Source: Bryocella elongata (GTDB lineage Bacteria; Acidobacteriota; Terriglobia; Terriglobales; Acidobacteriaceae). Taken from it: a stretch of DNA of 64,000 nt. The stretch lies in contig NZ_FNVA01000002.1 in the NCBI RefSeq assembly GCF_900108185.1, positions 372,001-436,000 of the forward strand, written 5' to 3'. Within the stretch, counting starts at the first letter, position 1; each line of letters opens with the position of its first letter. The notes beneath the pieces were generated by a model, which made no database searches, was not told the origin of the DNA, and saw only the letters and a program-made list of their open reading frames with translations. The translations under genes were made by a program, and so were the position numbers. Of this stretch, positions 24,256 through 32,471 are shown piece by piece.

Positions 24256-24801
24256 ATGAAGCTCGGCGACAAAATTCGGTATCTGCGGGAGATGGAGGGT
24301 TCTGTGCGCGGCCTTGGCCGGGCGATGACCCAGGGTGAGCTGGTCAAGGCCATTGCGGCCGAGATGGACCAGAAGCTCAGCCAGAGCTACCTCTCGCAGA
24401 TCGAGAGCGGCGCGCGCCCGCACCTGACCAACACCACACGACTGCTGCTGGCAAAGTTCTTCAAGGTCCACCCGGGATTTCTGGTGGAAGACCCTGAAGG
24501 GTATTCGGCGGAGCTGATCAGCGATCTGCGCGGGCAGGAAGACAAGCTCGACCTGTGGCTGGTGGCGGGCGCGGAGAAGTTCCGCAAGGATACGGAGCTG
24601 CGACGGGCGTTGCTGGCGATCTCCAAGCATGAGGATTCTCGCGGCAGCCTGTTGCTGCTGGAGTGTGTGCTGGAAACCCCGAAGCTGGCGGAGCGGCTGA
24701 TGGAGGTTTTGCGGCCGGGACCGGTGGCGAAAGCCCGGGTCCCCAAGGGCGAGGGACCCGGGGCACCCAGAGTTGTGGAGAAGAAGGGAGGGACGCGATG
24801 A
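24256..24801 (+). CDS. XRE-family regulator of the NfeD-flotillin-PspA module
   Basis: Protein of 181 residues. The N-terminal HTH spans about residues 5-75 (LGDKIRYLREMEGSV, MTQGELVKAIAAEM, SQSYLSQIESGARP, NTTRLLLAKFFKVHPGFL). A helical part of about 90 residues follows. The last 25 residues (KARVPKGEGPGAP) are encoded by a family A repeat (24731-24768), so the original C-terminus was probably shorter or different. The stop overlaps the next start in ATGA, so nfeD-like translation is coupled. The promoter palindrome suggests autorepression. Confidence 0.85.
   Translation: MKLGDKIRYLREMEGSVRGLGRAMTQGELVKAIAAEMDQKLSQSYLSQIESGARPHLTNTTRLLLAKFFKVHPGFLVEDPEGYSAELISDLRGQEDKLDLWLVAGAEKFRKDTELRRALLAISKHEDSRGSLLLLECVLETPKLAERLMEVLRPGPVAKARVPKGEGPGAPRVVEKKGGTR
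24731..24768. repeat. Palindromic repeat, family A, copy 6, inside the XRE gene
   Basis: AAGCCCGGGTCC, CCAAGGGCGA, GGGACCCGGGGCACCC. Same form as the intergenic copies at 28551 and 30302, but within coding sequence. Confidence 0.75.
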
Positions 24802-25421
24802 GCGGATGGGATTGGAATGCGATTTACCTCACGTGCTTTGGCGTGGGTCTGCTGTTGAGCTTGATCTCCTTCTTTGCCGGTGGACTGCATCTGCATGTGG
24901 GGCATGCGCATGTTCACCTGCATGCGCCGCGTGGTCTCAAGGGAGGCATGAAGCATGGAGCTTCTCCGATCAATGGCTTCACGCTGATGGCTTTCCTGTG
25001 CTGGTTTGGCGGGGCGGGCTACCTGATGCATCGGGCGAACGTGTTGGGAGCTTCGCTGGTGCTGTTGTTCTCCGCGCTGAGCGGGCTGGCGGGAGCGGCG
25101 ATCATCTTCTGGTTTCTTACCGCCGTGCTGATGAAGGGCGAACGCACCTTGCAGCCGGAGGACACGGAGATGGTCGGCGTCATCGGGAAGCTCAGTGCGT
25201 CGGTGCCGTTGAAGGGTACGGGCGAGATGCTCTATGCCCAGGGCGGAGCGCGGCGCAGTGCCTTGGTGCGCAGCGATGGCGGCGAGGTGATCGAACGCGG
25301 AGCGGAGGTCATCGTGATGCGGTACGTGCGCGGTGTGGCCTACGTGAAGCGCTGGGATGACTTCGAGCACGGACTGCTGGCGGAGAAGCAGGAGCAGCAG
25401 GGTTTAGGGCGCAGGGATTAG
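24798..25421 (+). CDS. NfeD-like membrane protein
   Basis: ATG at 24798 (AGGGAGG upstream, ATGA overlap with the XRE gene) gives 207 residues. Membrane helices lie near residues 8-30, 55-75 and 80-110, with a His-rich loop LHVGHAHVHLHAP between the first two. The C-terminal part (GVIGKLSASVPLKGTGEMLYAQGG, RGAEVIVMRYVRGVAYVKRW) has the OB-fold of NfeD proteins. NfeD proteins pair with flotillins in membrane microdomains, and the flotillin gene follows. The histidines may bind metal. Confidence 0.85.
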   Translation: MSGWDWNAIYLTCFGVGLLLSLISFFAGGLHLHVGHAHVHLHAPRGLKGGMKHGASPINGFTLMAFLCWFGGAGYLMHRANVLGASLVLLFSALSGLAGAAIIFWFLTAVLMKGERTLQPEDTEMVGVIGKLSASVPLKGTGEMLYAQGGARRSALVRSDGGEVIERGAEVIVMRYVRGVAYVKRWDDFEHGLLAEKQEQQGLGRRD

Positions 25422-25490
25422 GGTTCAGGGCGAAGAGCCAGAGGATTCGCGATCCAGTTTCGAGCTTCGGGTTGCGAGTTTCGAGTGAGG
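25402..25490. repeat. Intergenic word repeat before the flotillin gene
   Basis: GGGTTTAGGGCGCAGGGATT, AGGGTTCAGGG, then units of GATTCGCGATCC and TTTCGAGCTTCGGGTTGCGA. It covers the 3' end of the NfeD gene and the space before flotillin. Confidence 0.5.
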
Positions 25491-25622
25491 TGAGCGGTGC
25501 GGTTCTACAAGTATTGACGGCGCTCGAGCGAGGTGACATCGCGAGCGTCTTGTATGCCCCGGGGTCAAGTGCGGGGTACGTTTTGGAGGCTGTCTTTACG
25601 TGGAGCAGGAAAGAAAAGGCAT

Positions 25623-27056
25623 ATGAACGACAACTACATTGTGATTATCGGATTGATCGTCCTGGGCACGCTGGTACTGATGGCGGTGATGGCCCGGATG
25701 TATCGCAAGGCTGGCCCGAACGAAGCGATTATTCGTTATGGCTTCGGTGGACCGAAGGTGATCATCGGTCATGGTGCGCTGGTGTACCCGATGGTGCAGC
25801 ACACGCGCATTCTTTCGCTGGAGCTGATGAGCTTCGATGTGGCGCCGAGCCAGGACCTGTACACCAAGCAGGGTGTTGCGGTGACGGTCGAGGCTGTGGC
25901 GCAGATCAAAGTGCGCAGCGACATGCAGAGCATCATGACGGCGGCGGAGCAGTTTCTATCGAAGTCGCCGGCGGAGCGCGATGGCTTGATTCGCCTGGTG
26001 ATGGAAGGCCATCTGCGCGGCATCATCGGCCAGCTGACGGTGGAACAGATCGTCAAGGAGCCGGAGATGGTGGGCGAGCGGATGCGCTCGACCTGCGCGG
26101 AGGACCTGAGCAAGATGGGCCTGGAGGTGGTGAGCTTCACCATCAAGGAGGTTCGCGACAAGAACGAGTACATCACCAACATGGGCCGGCCGGATGTGGC
26201 GCGCATCAAGCGCGACGCGGAGATTGCGCAGGCCGAAGCCGAGCGCGATACGGCGATTCGCCGCGCGATTGCGATGCGGGAGGCTGCTGTAGCGAAGGCC
26301 GAGGCGGACCAGCAACGCGTGCTCGCGGAGACGATGTCGCTGGCCAAGCAGGCTGAGGCGCAGCGCGACCTTGATGTGCAGAAGGCGCAGTTTGCAGAGG
26401 CTGCGCAGAAGCAGCAGGCGCAGGCCGATAAGGCTTATGAGCTGCAGACGAACGTGATGCAGCAAAAGGTCATCGCCGAGCAGGTTCGCGTGGTGCAGAT
26501 CGAGAAGGAAGCGCAGGTCAAGGTGCAGGAGGCCGAGATTCTGCGTAACGAGAAGGAGCTGATCGCGACGGTTCTGAAGAAGTCTGAGATCGAGGCTCAG
26601 CGCATTGGCAACATGGCGAACGCCGAGAAGGCTCGTCTTGTGGCGGAGGCTGAAGGTAAAGCCCAGGCGATCCGCTCGCAGGGTGAGGCTGAGGCTTCGA
26701 TTGTGTTCCAGAAGGGCGAGGCCGAAGCGAAGGCGATGCACGTGAAGGCCGAAGCGTACCAGGAATGGACGCAGGCCGCGGTGGTCGACAAGCTGATCTC
26801 GAACATGGCGGATGTTGTTCGCGCGATGGCGGAGCCGTTGAGCAAGGTGGACAAGATCACCATTGTGTCTACCGGTGACGGCAAGAACGTGGGAGCCCAC
26901 AAGCTGACCGGCGAGATGACGGAGATTGCCGCGCAGGTGCCTGCGTTGTTCGAGGCGCTGAGCGGCATGAAGATGAGCGACTTGATGTCGAACGTGAAGC
27001 AGATGACGGCGCGTTCGACGGACAGCGATGACAAGGCTCCGAAGGCTGGAGCGTAA
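25623..27056 (+). CDS. floT: Flotillin-like SPFH protein
   Basis: ATG at 25623 (AGGAAAG upstream) gives 477 residues; the longer frame to 25533 is not needed. One N-terminal membrane helix (YIVIIGLIVLGTLVLMAVMA) is followed by the SPFH domain (about 30-210, with GGPKVIIGHGALVYPMVQ, IIGQLTVEQIV and DPS-like turns) and a long coiled coil of AEAE-rich repeats (215-400). Flotillins scaffold membrane microdomains. With NfeD before and PspA after, it forms the set known from Bacillus (YuaF-FloT and PspA-like LiaH). Confidence 0.92.
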   Translation: MNDNYIVIIGLIVLGTLVLMAVMARMYRKAGPNEAIIRYGFGGPKVIIGHGALVYPMVQHTRILSLELMSFDVAPSQDLYTKQGVAVTVEAVAQIKVRSDMQSIMTAAEQFLSKSPAERDGLIRLVMEGHLRGIIGQLTVEQIVKEPEMVGERMRSTCAEDLSKMGLEVVSFTIKEVRDKNEYITNMGRPDVARIKRDAEIAQAEAERDTAIRRAIAMREAAVAKAEADQQRVLAETMSLAKQAEAQRDLDVQKAQFAEAAQKQQAQADKAYELQTNVMQQKVIAEQVRVVQIEKEAQVKVQEAEILRNEKELIATVLKKSEIEAQRIGNMANAEKARLVAEAEGKAQAIRSQGEAEASIVFQKGEAEAKAMHVKAEAYQEWTQAAVVDKLISNMADVVRAMAEPLSKVDKITIVSTGDGKNVGAHKLTGEMTEIAAQVPALFEALSGMKMSDLMSNVKQMTARSTDSDDKAPKAGA

Positions 27057-27060
27057 CAAG

Positions 27061-27100
27061 GACGCGGCGCGCGAAGGGATTCGCGCGCCGCGTTGGTTTT
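27061..27100 (+). terminator. Hairpin terminator after the flotillin gene
   Basis: ACGCGGCGCGCGAA, GGGA, TTCGCGCGCCGCGTT, then TTTT. It separates flotillin from the PspA gene. Confidence 0.8.
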
Positions 27101-27151
27101 GCAGGGAAGTGTGTGGCTTGCATCGGGAGTGAGTGCCGCTGCGGGAGAAAT

Positions 27152-27184
27152 GCAGGGGTTCCTCGCTTCGCTCGGAATGACGAG
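27152..27184. repeat. Palindromic repeat, family B, copy 3
   Basis: CAGGGGTTCCTCGC, TTCG, CTCGGAATGACGAG. Almost identical to 54521-54557. Confidence 0.7.
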
Positions 27185-27234
27185 AGTTGAGGTTGTTTGA
27201 GGACGCCAAGGCGAAGGAAAGAAGGAGCAATGCT

Positions 27235-27927
27235 ATGTCGCTGATGGAACGAGTTGCCACGCTGTTGCGCGCGAATGTGAATGACCTGATCGATCGCGCC
27301 GAGGATCCCGAGAAGATGATGAAACAGCTTGTGCTCGACATGGAGAACCAGCTGTTGCAGGTGAAGACGCAGGTGGCGATCGCCATTGCGGACCAGCACG
27401 TGCTGGAGCAGCGGGCGAAGGATGAGCGCGCGGCTGCGGAGTCGTGGAACAAGAAGGCGGAGCTGGCGGTGACGAAGGGCGAAGAGGAGCTCGCGCGGCT
27501 GGCGCTGGAGCGGTCGCTGAGCCATGAGCAGATGGCGGATGGATTCGCGCAGCAGGTGACGGAGCAGAAGGTGGAGTCGGAGGCGTTGCGGTCGACGTAC
27601 AACAAGCTGCAGGCGAAGCTGACGGAGACACAAGCGCAGTGCGAGATGCTGATTGCGGAGCATCGGCGGGCGCGGATGGTGGGCAAGGCCACGAAGGCGC
27701 AGGAGCGGATCGCGTCGGAGAACCAGAGCGTGCGTGGTAACGTGCTGGGGCGGTTCAAGGCGCGGATTCAGAACGCAGAGGCCGAGAATTATGCGGGCCG
27801 CACGCTGCTTGAAGGGAATTCAGAAGCCACGTTGGAGGATCGGTTCCGGGCGCTGGAGAAGGATGACAAGGTGGAGCGGCTGCTGGATGAGTTGAAAGCG
27901 AAGACGAGGATGCTGGAGGCGGGGTGA
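27235..27927 (+). CDS. pspA: PspA/IM30-family protein
   Basis: ATG at 27235 gives 230 residues, entirely helical. The start MSLMERVATLLRANVNDLID and RAEDPEKMMKQLVLDMENQLLQVK is the PspA signature, followed by a long coiled coil. PspA binds stressed inner membrane and forms ESCRT-III-like assemblies. It follows flotillin after a terminator and a 178-base gap, so it may have its own promoter, although I see none clearly. Confidence 0.9.
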   Translation: MSLMERVATLLRANVNDLIDRAEDPEKMMKQLVLDMENQLLQVKTQVAIAIADQHVLEQRAKDERAAAESWNKKAELAVTKGEEELARLALERSLSHEQMADGFAQQVTEQKVESEALRSTYNKLQAKLTETQAQCEMLIAEHRRARMVGKATKAQERIASENQSVRGNVLGRFKARIQNAEAENYAGRTLLEGNSEATLEDRFRALEKDDKVERLLDELKAKTRMLEAG

Positions 27928-27997
27928 GGAAGGCAGTGGTTAGACAGTAGAGGTTAGAGAGTAGAGGGCCGTTCCTGGTGGCGCCTGGCAGCTGAAG

Positions 27998-28468
27998 TTA
28001 CCTGAAGAGCTCTGAGCCAAGCGCCGTGCCAGCGTAGGCGAGCCATACGATGACCGGGACGATGAGGGCGGCGGCAGATGTGCGGATCGGGCGGACGCGC
28101 AGGAGTACAGCGGCGGCAAGGATCAGCGTGGCCACGGTTCCCCAGAAGCCGATGGTGAGGCTGCGCAGACCTGCGGTGTAGAGAGGGTAGAGCATGCAGG
28201 CGAGGGCGAGGGCGTCCGGCCACCGTGCGATGGCGGCGTTGCGCTGGGCGGCGAGCCAGCGGGCGAGGCCCATGGCGAGGAAGAGGAGCATCCAGATGCT
28301 GCCGACGATGGCTCCAGGCGGGAGCATGGGGTTGGCGGGGTGCGGCGTGTCCCAGTGCAGCGCGAAGATGATGCCGTTGAGCAGGAGCGGGCTGAGGAGA
28401 TAGATCGCCAGCGTGAGGGCCAGAGACTTGCGGGACGTGTTGGCGGTGGTGGGCATGGTTGTGTTCAT
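27998..28468 (-). CDS. TspO/MBR-family membrane protein
   Basis: ATG at 28468 gives 156 residues with five membrane helices. HWDTPHPANPMLPPGAIVGSIWMLLFLAMGLARW corresponds to the TspO segment with W-P-P and G-x-W residues. TspO proteins bind tetrapyrroles such as protoporphyrin; some are stress-induced. No regulator is adjacent; convergent with the PspA gene. Confidence 0.75.
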   Translation of the reverse strand: MNTTMPTTANTSRKSLALTLAIYLLSPLLLNGIIFALHWDTPHPANPMLPPGAIVGSIWMLLFLAMGLARWLAAQRNAAIARWPDALALACMLYPLYTAGLRSLTIGFWGTVATLILAAAVLLRVRPIRTSAAALIVPVIVWLAYAGTALGSELFR

Positions 28469-28550
28469 GGGCGAGGCCTGAGTGGTTGCCGCAAGTGGAT
28501 GGACGCGGTCTGGTGGGTTCGCGTTGCGATGCCTCAGCATTTGTGGCGGA

Positions 28551-28586
28551 TTAGCCCGGGTCCCTTGAGGGACCCGGGGCACCCGG
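28551..28586. repeat. Palindromic repeat, family A, copy 7
   Basis: TTAGCCCGGGTCCCTT, GAGGGACCCGGGGCACCC. Followed 25 bases on by copy 8. Confidence 0.8.
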
Positions 28587-28611
28587 CGTGTGCGTGATCC
28601 AGAGAGATCGT

Positions 28612-28647
28612 GCGAACCCACCTCTCATAGTCGAGAGGTGAGGCCCC
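28612..28647. repeat. Palindromic repeat, family A, copy 8
   Basis: GAACCCACCTCTC, ATAGTC, GAGAGGTGAGGCCCC. The stem is CCTC/GAGG instead of CGTC/GACG: both sides of the pair have changed. Confidence 0.75.
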
Positions 28648-28723
28648 GATTGAAGTGCTTTGATCGAGATTGCGGTTTTGGGGTTCGAGATTCCAGTGGG
28701 CCAGATTCCAGATGCCAGTCGGG

Positions 28724-30148
28724 TTACTTGCCGGTATAGCTGATGTGCCAGACGGATTTGCTGCCGTCGTCGACGACGAAGAGGGAGCCGTCGTTGGCGA
28801 CGGTGACGCCTACGGGGCGGCCCCAGACCTGGCCGTCCTTGGTGACGAAGCCGGTGAGGAAGTCGTCATACTCGCCGGTGGCCTGGCCGTTGCGGACCGG
28901 GATGTAGGCGACCTCGTAGCCGGTGCGGGAGGCGCGGTTCCAGGAGCCGTGCTCGGCGGCGAAGGCACCGCCCCAGTAGGTCTGCGGGAACTTTGATGTG
29001 AGGTGATTCCCGGTGGGGACGTGGTTAGGATCGCCTGTCCAGATCGTGGCCGCCGGATAGAAGGCCATCTCCAGCGAGGCCATGTGGGGCTGCATGAGCA
29101 CGTCGGGGGTGCGGACGCGCTTGCTGATGTCTTCGCGTTTGCAGTCCTTGGATTGCTCCGGCGTTAGCGATTGCGCGAGTTGTTGATTGGGGCCGGAGCC
29201 AGTGGCGCAGGGGTTGTCGCGGCGCGGGTCGAGGTGGCCTCCCATGTAGTACCAGGGCCAGCCGAAGAAGCTGCCTTCGGGGACGCTGGTGACGTAGTCG
29301 GGCACGAGGTGGTTGCCGAGGACGTCGCGCTCGTTGGTGGAGCACCAGAGCTGGCCGGTGACGGGGTTGATGGCTTCGCCGACGCAGTTGCGGATTCCCG
29401 AAGCATAGACGGACAGGAACTTGCCTTCGGGGGTGAAGGCAAGAACGTCAGCGCGGTGGAACTCCTTGGGGTCGGTGTCGGGGTCGTTGATGTTGGAGCC
29501 GGAGCCTACGGAGATGAGCATGCGCCCGTCCTTGGTGAAGACGACATCGCGGGTCCAGTGGCCGGTGACGACGTGGGGGCGACCGGGGAGCTCGGCGACG
29601 ATGGTCTCGGCGGGGCCGGAGGCATGCAGGTCGCCGCTCTTGTAGGGGAATCGGACGACGCTGGTGGTGTTGGCGACGTAGACGAACTTCGGATCGGCGG
29701 CGGGCCAGAAGTTGATGCCGAAGGGGTGGTCGAGGCCGGAGGCGAACTTCTCGAGCTTGGCGACTTTGCCGTGGGTTTCGGTACCGCGGAGTACCCAGAT
29801 GTCGCCCCCGACGGAGTCGGAGAGGAAGAGGTCGCCGTTGGGCGCGGTGCGGATGAGGCGTGGGGTGTTGAAGGTGTCATCGCCGCCGGCGTAGAGGGTG
29901 ACTTTGAAGCCTGCCGGGGCCTGGGGCCAGGCGTCGGCGGGGCGCGGGATGACCTTGGGGCCGTTGGTGACGGACTCGTCGGGATTGGGCTCGGGGAGGT
30001 CGGCGACGGTGATCTTGTGGCGGACGCCGGGAGCTTCCTGGTTCCAGTCGGTGAAGGCGGCCTGTCCGGTGAGGAGGGGCTGCTGGGCTGGCTGTTGGGC
30101 GGCGAGGGGAAGCGCGGTGAAGAGGGCCAGGGCGAGGATGGGCTTCAT
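28724..30148 (-). CDS. Secreted PQQ-dependent sugar dehydrogenase-like protein
   Basis: Protein of 474 residues with a signal peptide (MKPILALALFTALPLAAQQ). The body is a beta-propeller of the soluble glucose/sorbosone dehydrogenase type: APAGFKVTLYAGGDDTFNTPR, PNGDLFLSDS, HPFGINFWPAADPKFVYVANT, RDVVFTKDGRMLISVGSGSNIND, ASGIRNCVGEAINPVTGQLWCSTNERD, EGSFFGWPWYYMGG and FAAEHGSWNR. Those proteins bind PQQ and calcium and oxidise sugars in the periplasm. No PQQ synthesis gene is in the window. Confidence 0.9.
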   Translation of the reverse strand: MKPILALALFTALPLAAQQPAQQPLLTGQAAFTDWNQEAPGVRHKITVADLPEPNPDESVTNGPKVIPRPADAWPQAPAGFKVTLYAGGDDTFNTPRLIRTAPNGDLFLSDSVGGDIWVLRGTETHGKVAKLEKFASGLDHPFGINFWPAADPKFVYVANTTSVVRFPYKSGDLHASGPAETIVAELPGRPHVVTGHWTRDVVFTKDGRMLISVGSGSNINDPDTDPKEFHRADVLAFTPEGKFLSVYASGIRNCVGEAINPVTGQLWCSTNERDVLGNHLVPDYVTSVPEGSFFGWPWYYMGGHLDPRRDNPCATGSGPNQQLAQSLTPEQSKDCKREDISKRVRTPDVLMQPHMASLEMAFYPAATIWTGDPNHVPTGNHLTSKFPQTYWGGAFAAEHGSWNRASRTGYEVAYIPVRNGQATGEYDDFLTGFVTKDGQVWGRPVGVTVANDGSLFVVDDGSKSVWHISYTGK

Positions 30149-30301
30149 GGTGCGGATCTCCGGTGAGAGGAGTGGGAGCGCGTCGCGAACAGTGTAGCTG
30201 GGTCAAACAGGACCTTGGGTAGGGAGGGGAGAAGCAGATCCTCTTCGAGGATGACAACCAGAAAGGCGGCAGTGAGGTGAGCCCTGAGCTGTCGTGGTGA
30301 A

Positions 30302-30346
30302 TTAGCCCGGGTCCCTTAAGGGACCCGGGGCACCCGGGGCACCCGG
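30302..30346. repeat. Palindromic repeat, family A, copy 9 with duplicated tail
   Basis: TTAGCCCGGGTCCCTT, AAGGGACCCGGGGCACCC; the GGGGCACCCGG tail is repeated once more. Upstream of the PQQ dehydrogenase gene. Confidence 0.8.
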
Positions 30347-30369
30347 TTTGTGCGGGGGCAAATCCGGGG

Positions 30370-31332
30370 TCAGTGGGCGCTGAGGGCCCTGAGCTGGTCG
30401 GCGGTGGCGCTGGCGGAGATGATCGCGTGGGCCTGGTGCTGCTCGACCTGGACGGAGTCTAGGATCTTCGCGAGGGCGTCGTCCTGCGGCGTGTGTTGCT
30501 GTTGCTGCGTGGAGATGCCGCGCACGATGCCGAGGAGGCTGCTGACGGCTTCGACAGTCTTCGCTGCGGAAGTGGCGTCGGGGGCGAACTCTTCGATGCG
30601 GAGCCTGGCGCTGGTGGTGTAGCGCAGGCTCGCGACGAGGTCGGTGTCGGCGGCCATGGGGAGCGTGAGACCGAAGGCGTTGATCTGGCCATCCTGTGAG
30701 AAGGGAAGGCCGATGTGGCCTATGCCCCAGGCCTGCGAGAGCAGAGGGACGTCGTGATAGTGCTTCGAGAGCAGGGAGCAGCCGGTGAGCCCGATGGCCG
30801 AGGCGCGCGAGCGATCGAGCATGGAGTGGATCTGCTCGGCGGTGGGCATGTTGGAGGCGGCGATGGTGTCGAAGTCGAGCTGGGTGATGCGGAGCTGCCG
30901 GTTCTCGATGGGGATGGTGTAGATGGTGTGGCCGGAGTACTCCTCTTTGGCGGGCGCGAGGCCTTCGAGGTAATGGCGGAGGCGGTCGCCATCGAAGCGG
31001 CCGACGAAGACCTCGGAGTAGGCTACGGGGCCGTTGGGGCCATTGGGGTCGGGCATTTCATGCAGCGCGAAGGCGACGGCATCGATGTCGCGCTCGGGGT
31101 CGACGCCGGTGGCGTCGATGAAGCGCTGGAAGTCTGCGGAGCGGGTGATGGGGGTCTGGTCGAAGTGGGTGGCGGAGCGGAGGGGAGCGACGTGGAGATA
31201 GATGATTGCGTCGGACTCGGGCAGGAGGCGCGCGGCGTCAGGCGGAGCGAGTGCGCGGAGATAAAGAGCGACGCCAAGGCCTGCAGCGAGGGTGCAGGCG
31301 ATGATGGTGGGGACGAGCGTACGTTTTCGCAT
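30370..31332 (-). CDS. Exported hypothetical protein
   Basis: Protein of 320 residues with one N-terminal membrane helix (TLVPTIIACTLAAGLGVALYL) and then an extracytoplasmic part starting APPDAARLLPESDAIIYLHV and ending in a helical domain. I do not recognise the family; similar proteins reading LPADAVAVLYVDAKPL are known in Acidobacteria as hypothetical. The start codon at 31332 is three bases after the stop of the preceding gene, so the two are probably translated together. Confidence 0.8.
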   Translation of the reverse strand: MRKRTLVPTIIACTLAAGLGVALYLRALAPPDAARLLPESDAIIYLHVAPLRSATHFDQTPITRSADFQRFIDATGVDPERDIDAVAFALHEMPDPNGPNGPVAYSEVFVGRFDGDRLRHYLEGLAPAKEEYSGHTIYTIPIENRQLRITQLDFDTIAASNMPTAEQIHSMLDRSRASAIGLTGCSLLSKHYHDVPLLSQAWGIGHIGLPFSQDGQINAFGLTLPMAADTDLVASLRYTTSARLRIEEFAPDATSAAKTVEAVSSLLGIVRGISTQQQQHTPQDDALAKILDSVQVEQHQAHAIISASATADQLRALSAH

Positions 31333-31335
31333 GAA

Positions 31336-32292
31336 TTATTCGGCGATGGAGAAGGTGAAGATCTTGCCTGAGCCTTCGATGCCCTTGACGTTGGAGCTGC
31401 CTGGAGGAAGGACACCGTACTCGCCCTTGATGATGTCGACGGGCACGGTGAAGGTGTAGAGCTGGGGGCCGATCTTGACGGGGTGGAAGTCAACCTGGTT
31501 GCGGTCGGAGCCGGTCTCGGAGTGGAAGACGCCGCCGGTTTCGACGCGGAACTCGCGCCAGGTGGACTTCTCGATGAAGCGGAGGAACTGGTACTCCTCG
31601 GCGGAGGTACCGGCGGGCGCGTAGATGAGGATCTCGACGCCGGTGGGGAGCACGAGGGTGGACTTCGGGCCGTCGAGATGGCCGTTCATGTCCTTGTTGA
31701 TGAGGCCATGGGTGAGGACGCTCTTGACGGCTCCGCCCTGCTTGAAGACGACGCGCTCGGTGTGGAGGGGGATCCATTCGCCGGTCTTGCCCTTGTAGTA
31801 GACGCCGATCTCGTCGATGCCTGCGGCCTGCGCGGTGAACTTTGGCGCGGCGGTTGGTACGGGGCGCGTGGAGAGCCCCGAGGCGACGGCGCTGTGCTGC
31901 TGCATGGCCTCGATGACCTTGTCGGAGAGGCCCTGCTTGCGGAGTTCGATGAGGTCGTCCGGATTCACGTCGTAGTGGCCGGGCTGCATGGTGATGGTCT
32001 GGACGAGGACATCGTCGCCGAGGCCGGCGGCGTGCATGCGCAGGATGGCGTCGTTGCCGATGAGCTTCGGCCGGGAGAAGTCGTGCGACTGCTGCAGGGG
32101 GCCGTCGGTGGTTGCGGCGGCGGTTGAATCGGTGGCGTCGGGCAGACTGCCGGACTGGGCTCCGGACTGGGCTCCCGACTGGGCGTGCAGGGCTGCGGCC
32201 AGGAGCAGAACGAGGCAGGAGCTCAGCAGGCGAAGTTGCCGAAGGCTCCGCCAATGGGGCTGGAGGCGCAGCCGGCGAGGGTGCGACGTCAT
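31336..32292 (-). CDS. Exported paralogous protein 1
   Basis: ATG at 32292 gives 318 residues with a signal peptide ending in LHAQ and a low-complexity AQSGAQSGAQSG stretch. Residues near 75-125 (NDAILRMHAAGLGDDVLVQTI, GHYDVNPDDLIELRKQGLSDKVIEAM) form a helical repeat domain. The C-terminal half (DEIGVYYKGKTGEWIPLHTERV to SGKIFTFSI) is a beta domain. The next upstream gene is a full-length paralogue. Both occur in Acidobacteria; no function is known to me. Confidence 0.8.
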   Translation of the reverse strand: MTSHPRRLRLQPHWRSLRQLRLLSSCLVLLLAAALHAQSGAQSGAQSGSLPDATDSTAAATTDGPLQQSHDFSRPKLIGNDAILRMHAAGLGDDVLVQTITMQPGHYDVNPDDLIELRKQGLSDKVIEAMQQHSAVASGLSTRPVPTAAPKFTAQAAGIDEIGVYYKGKTGEWIPLHTERVVFKQGGAVKSVLTHGLINKDMNGHLDGPKSTLVLPTGVEILIYAPAGTSAEEYQFLRFIEKSTWREFRVETGGVFHSETGSDRNQVDFHPVKIGPQLYTFTVPVDIIKGEYGVLPPGSSNVKGIEGSGKIFTFSIAE

Positions 32293-32471
32293 GGCCGTTA
32301 TCGTACCACCGGGGCAAGAATCGCCATCAGGGACGGCGGAAGTGAGGACGGAGTCGATGCGGGGGCAGATCATCCCAGAGAAGACGAGCCTCGCTGCCAG
32401 TTGGGCTACGGCGGCGAGGCGCGAGAGAATACGGGCTCGGGAGGCAGAGCGTGCGAGGAGGTCGCCTCCGG

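Noticed and set aside
27061-27100. Possible CRISPR-like or attachment repeat after flotillin
   Set aside because: Single palindrome with U-run: a terminator.
25956-27758. 600-codon minus-strand frame opposite flotillin and PspA
   Set aside because: Antisense shadow produced by the repetitive coiled-coil codons; no start signal or domain.
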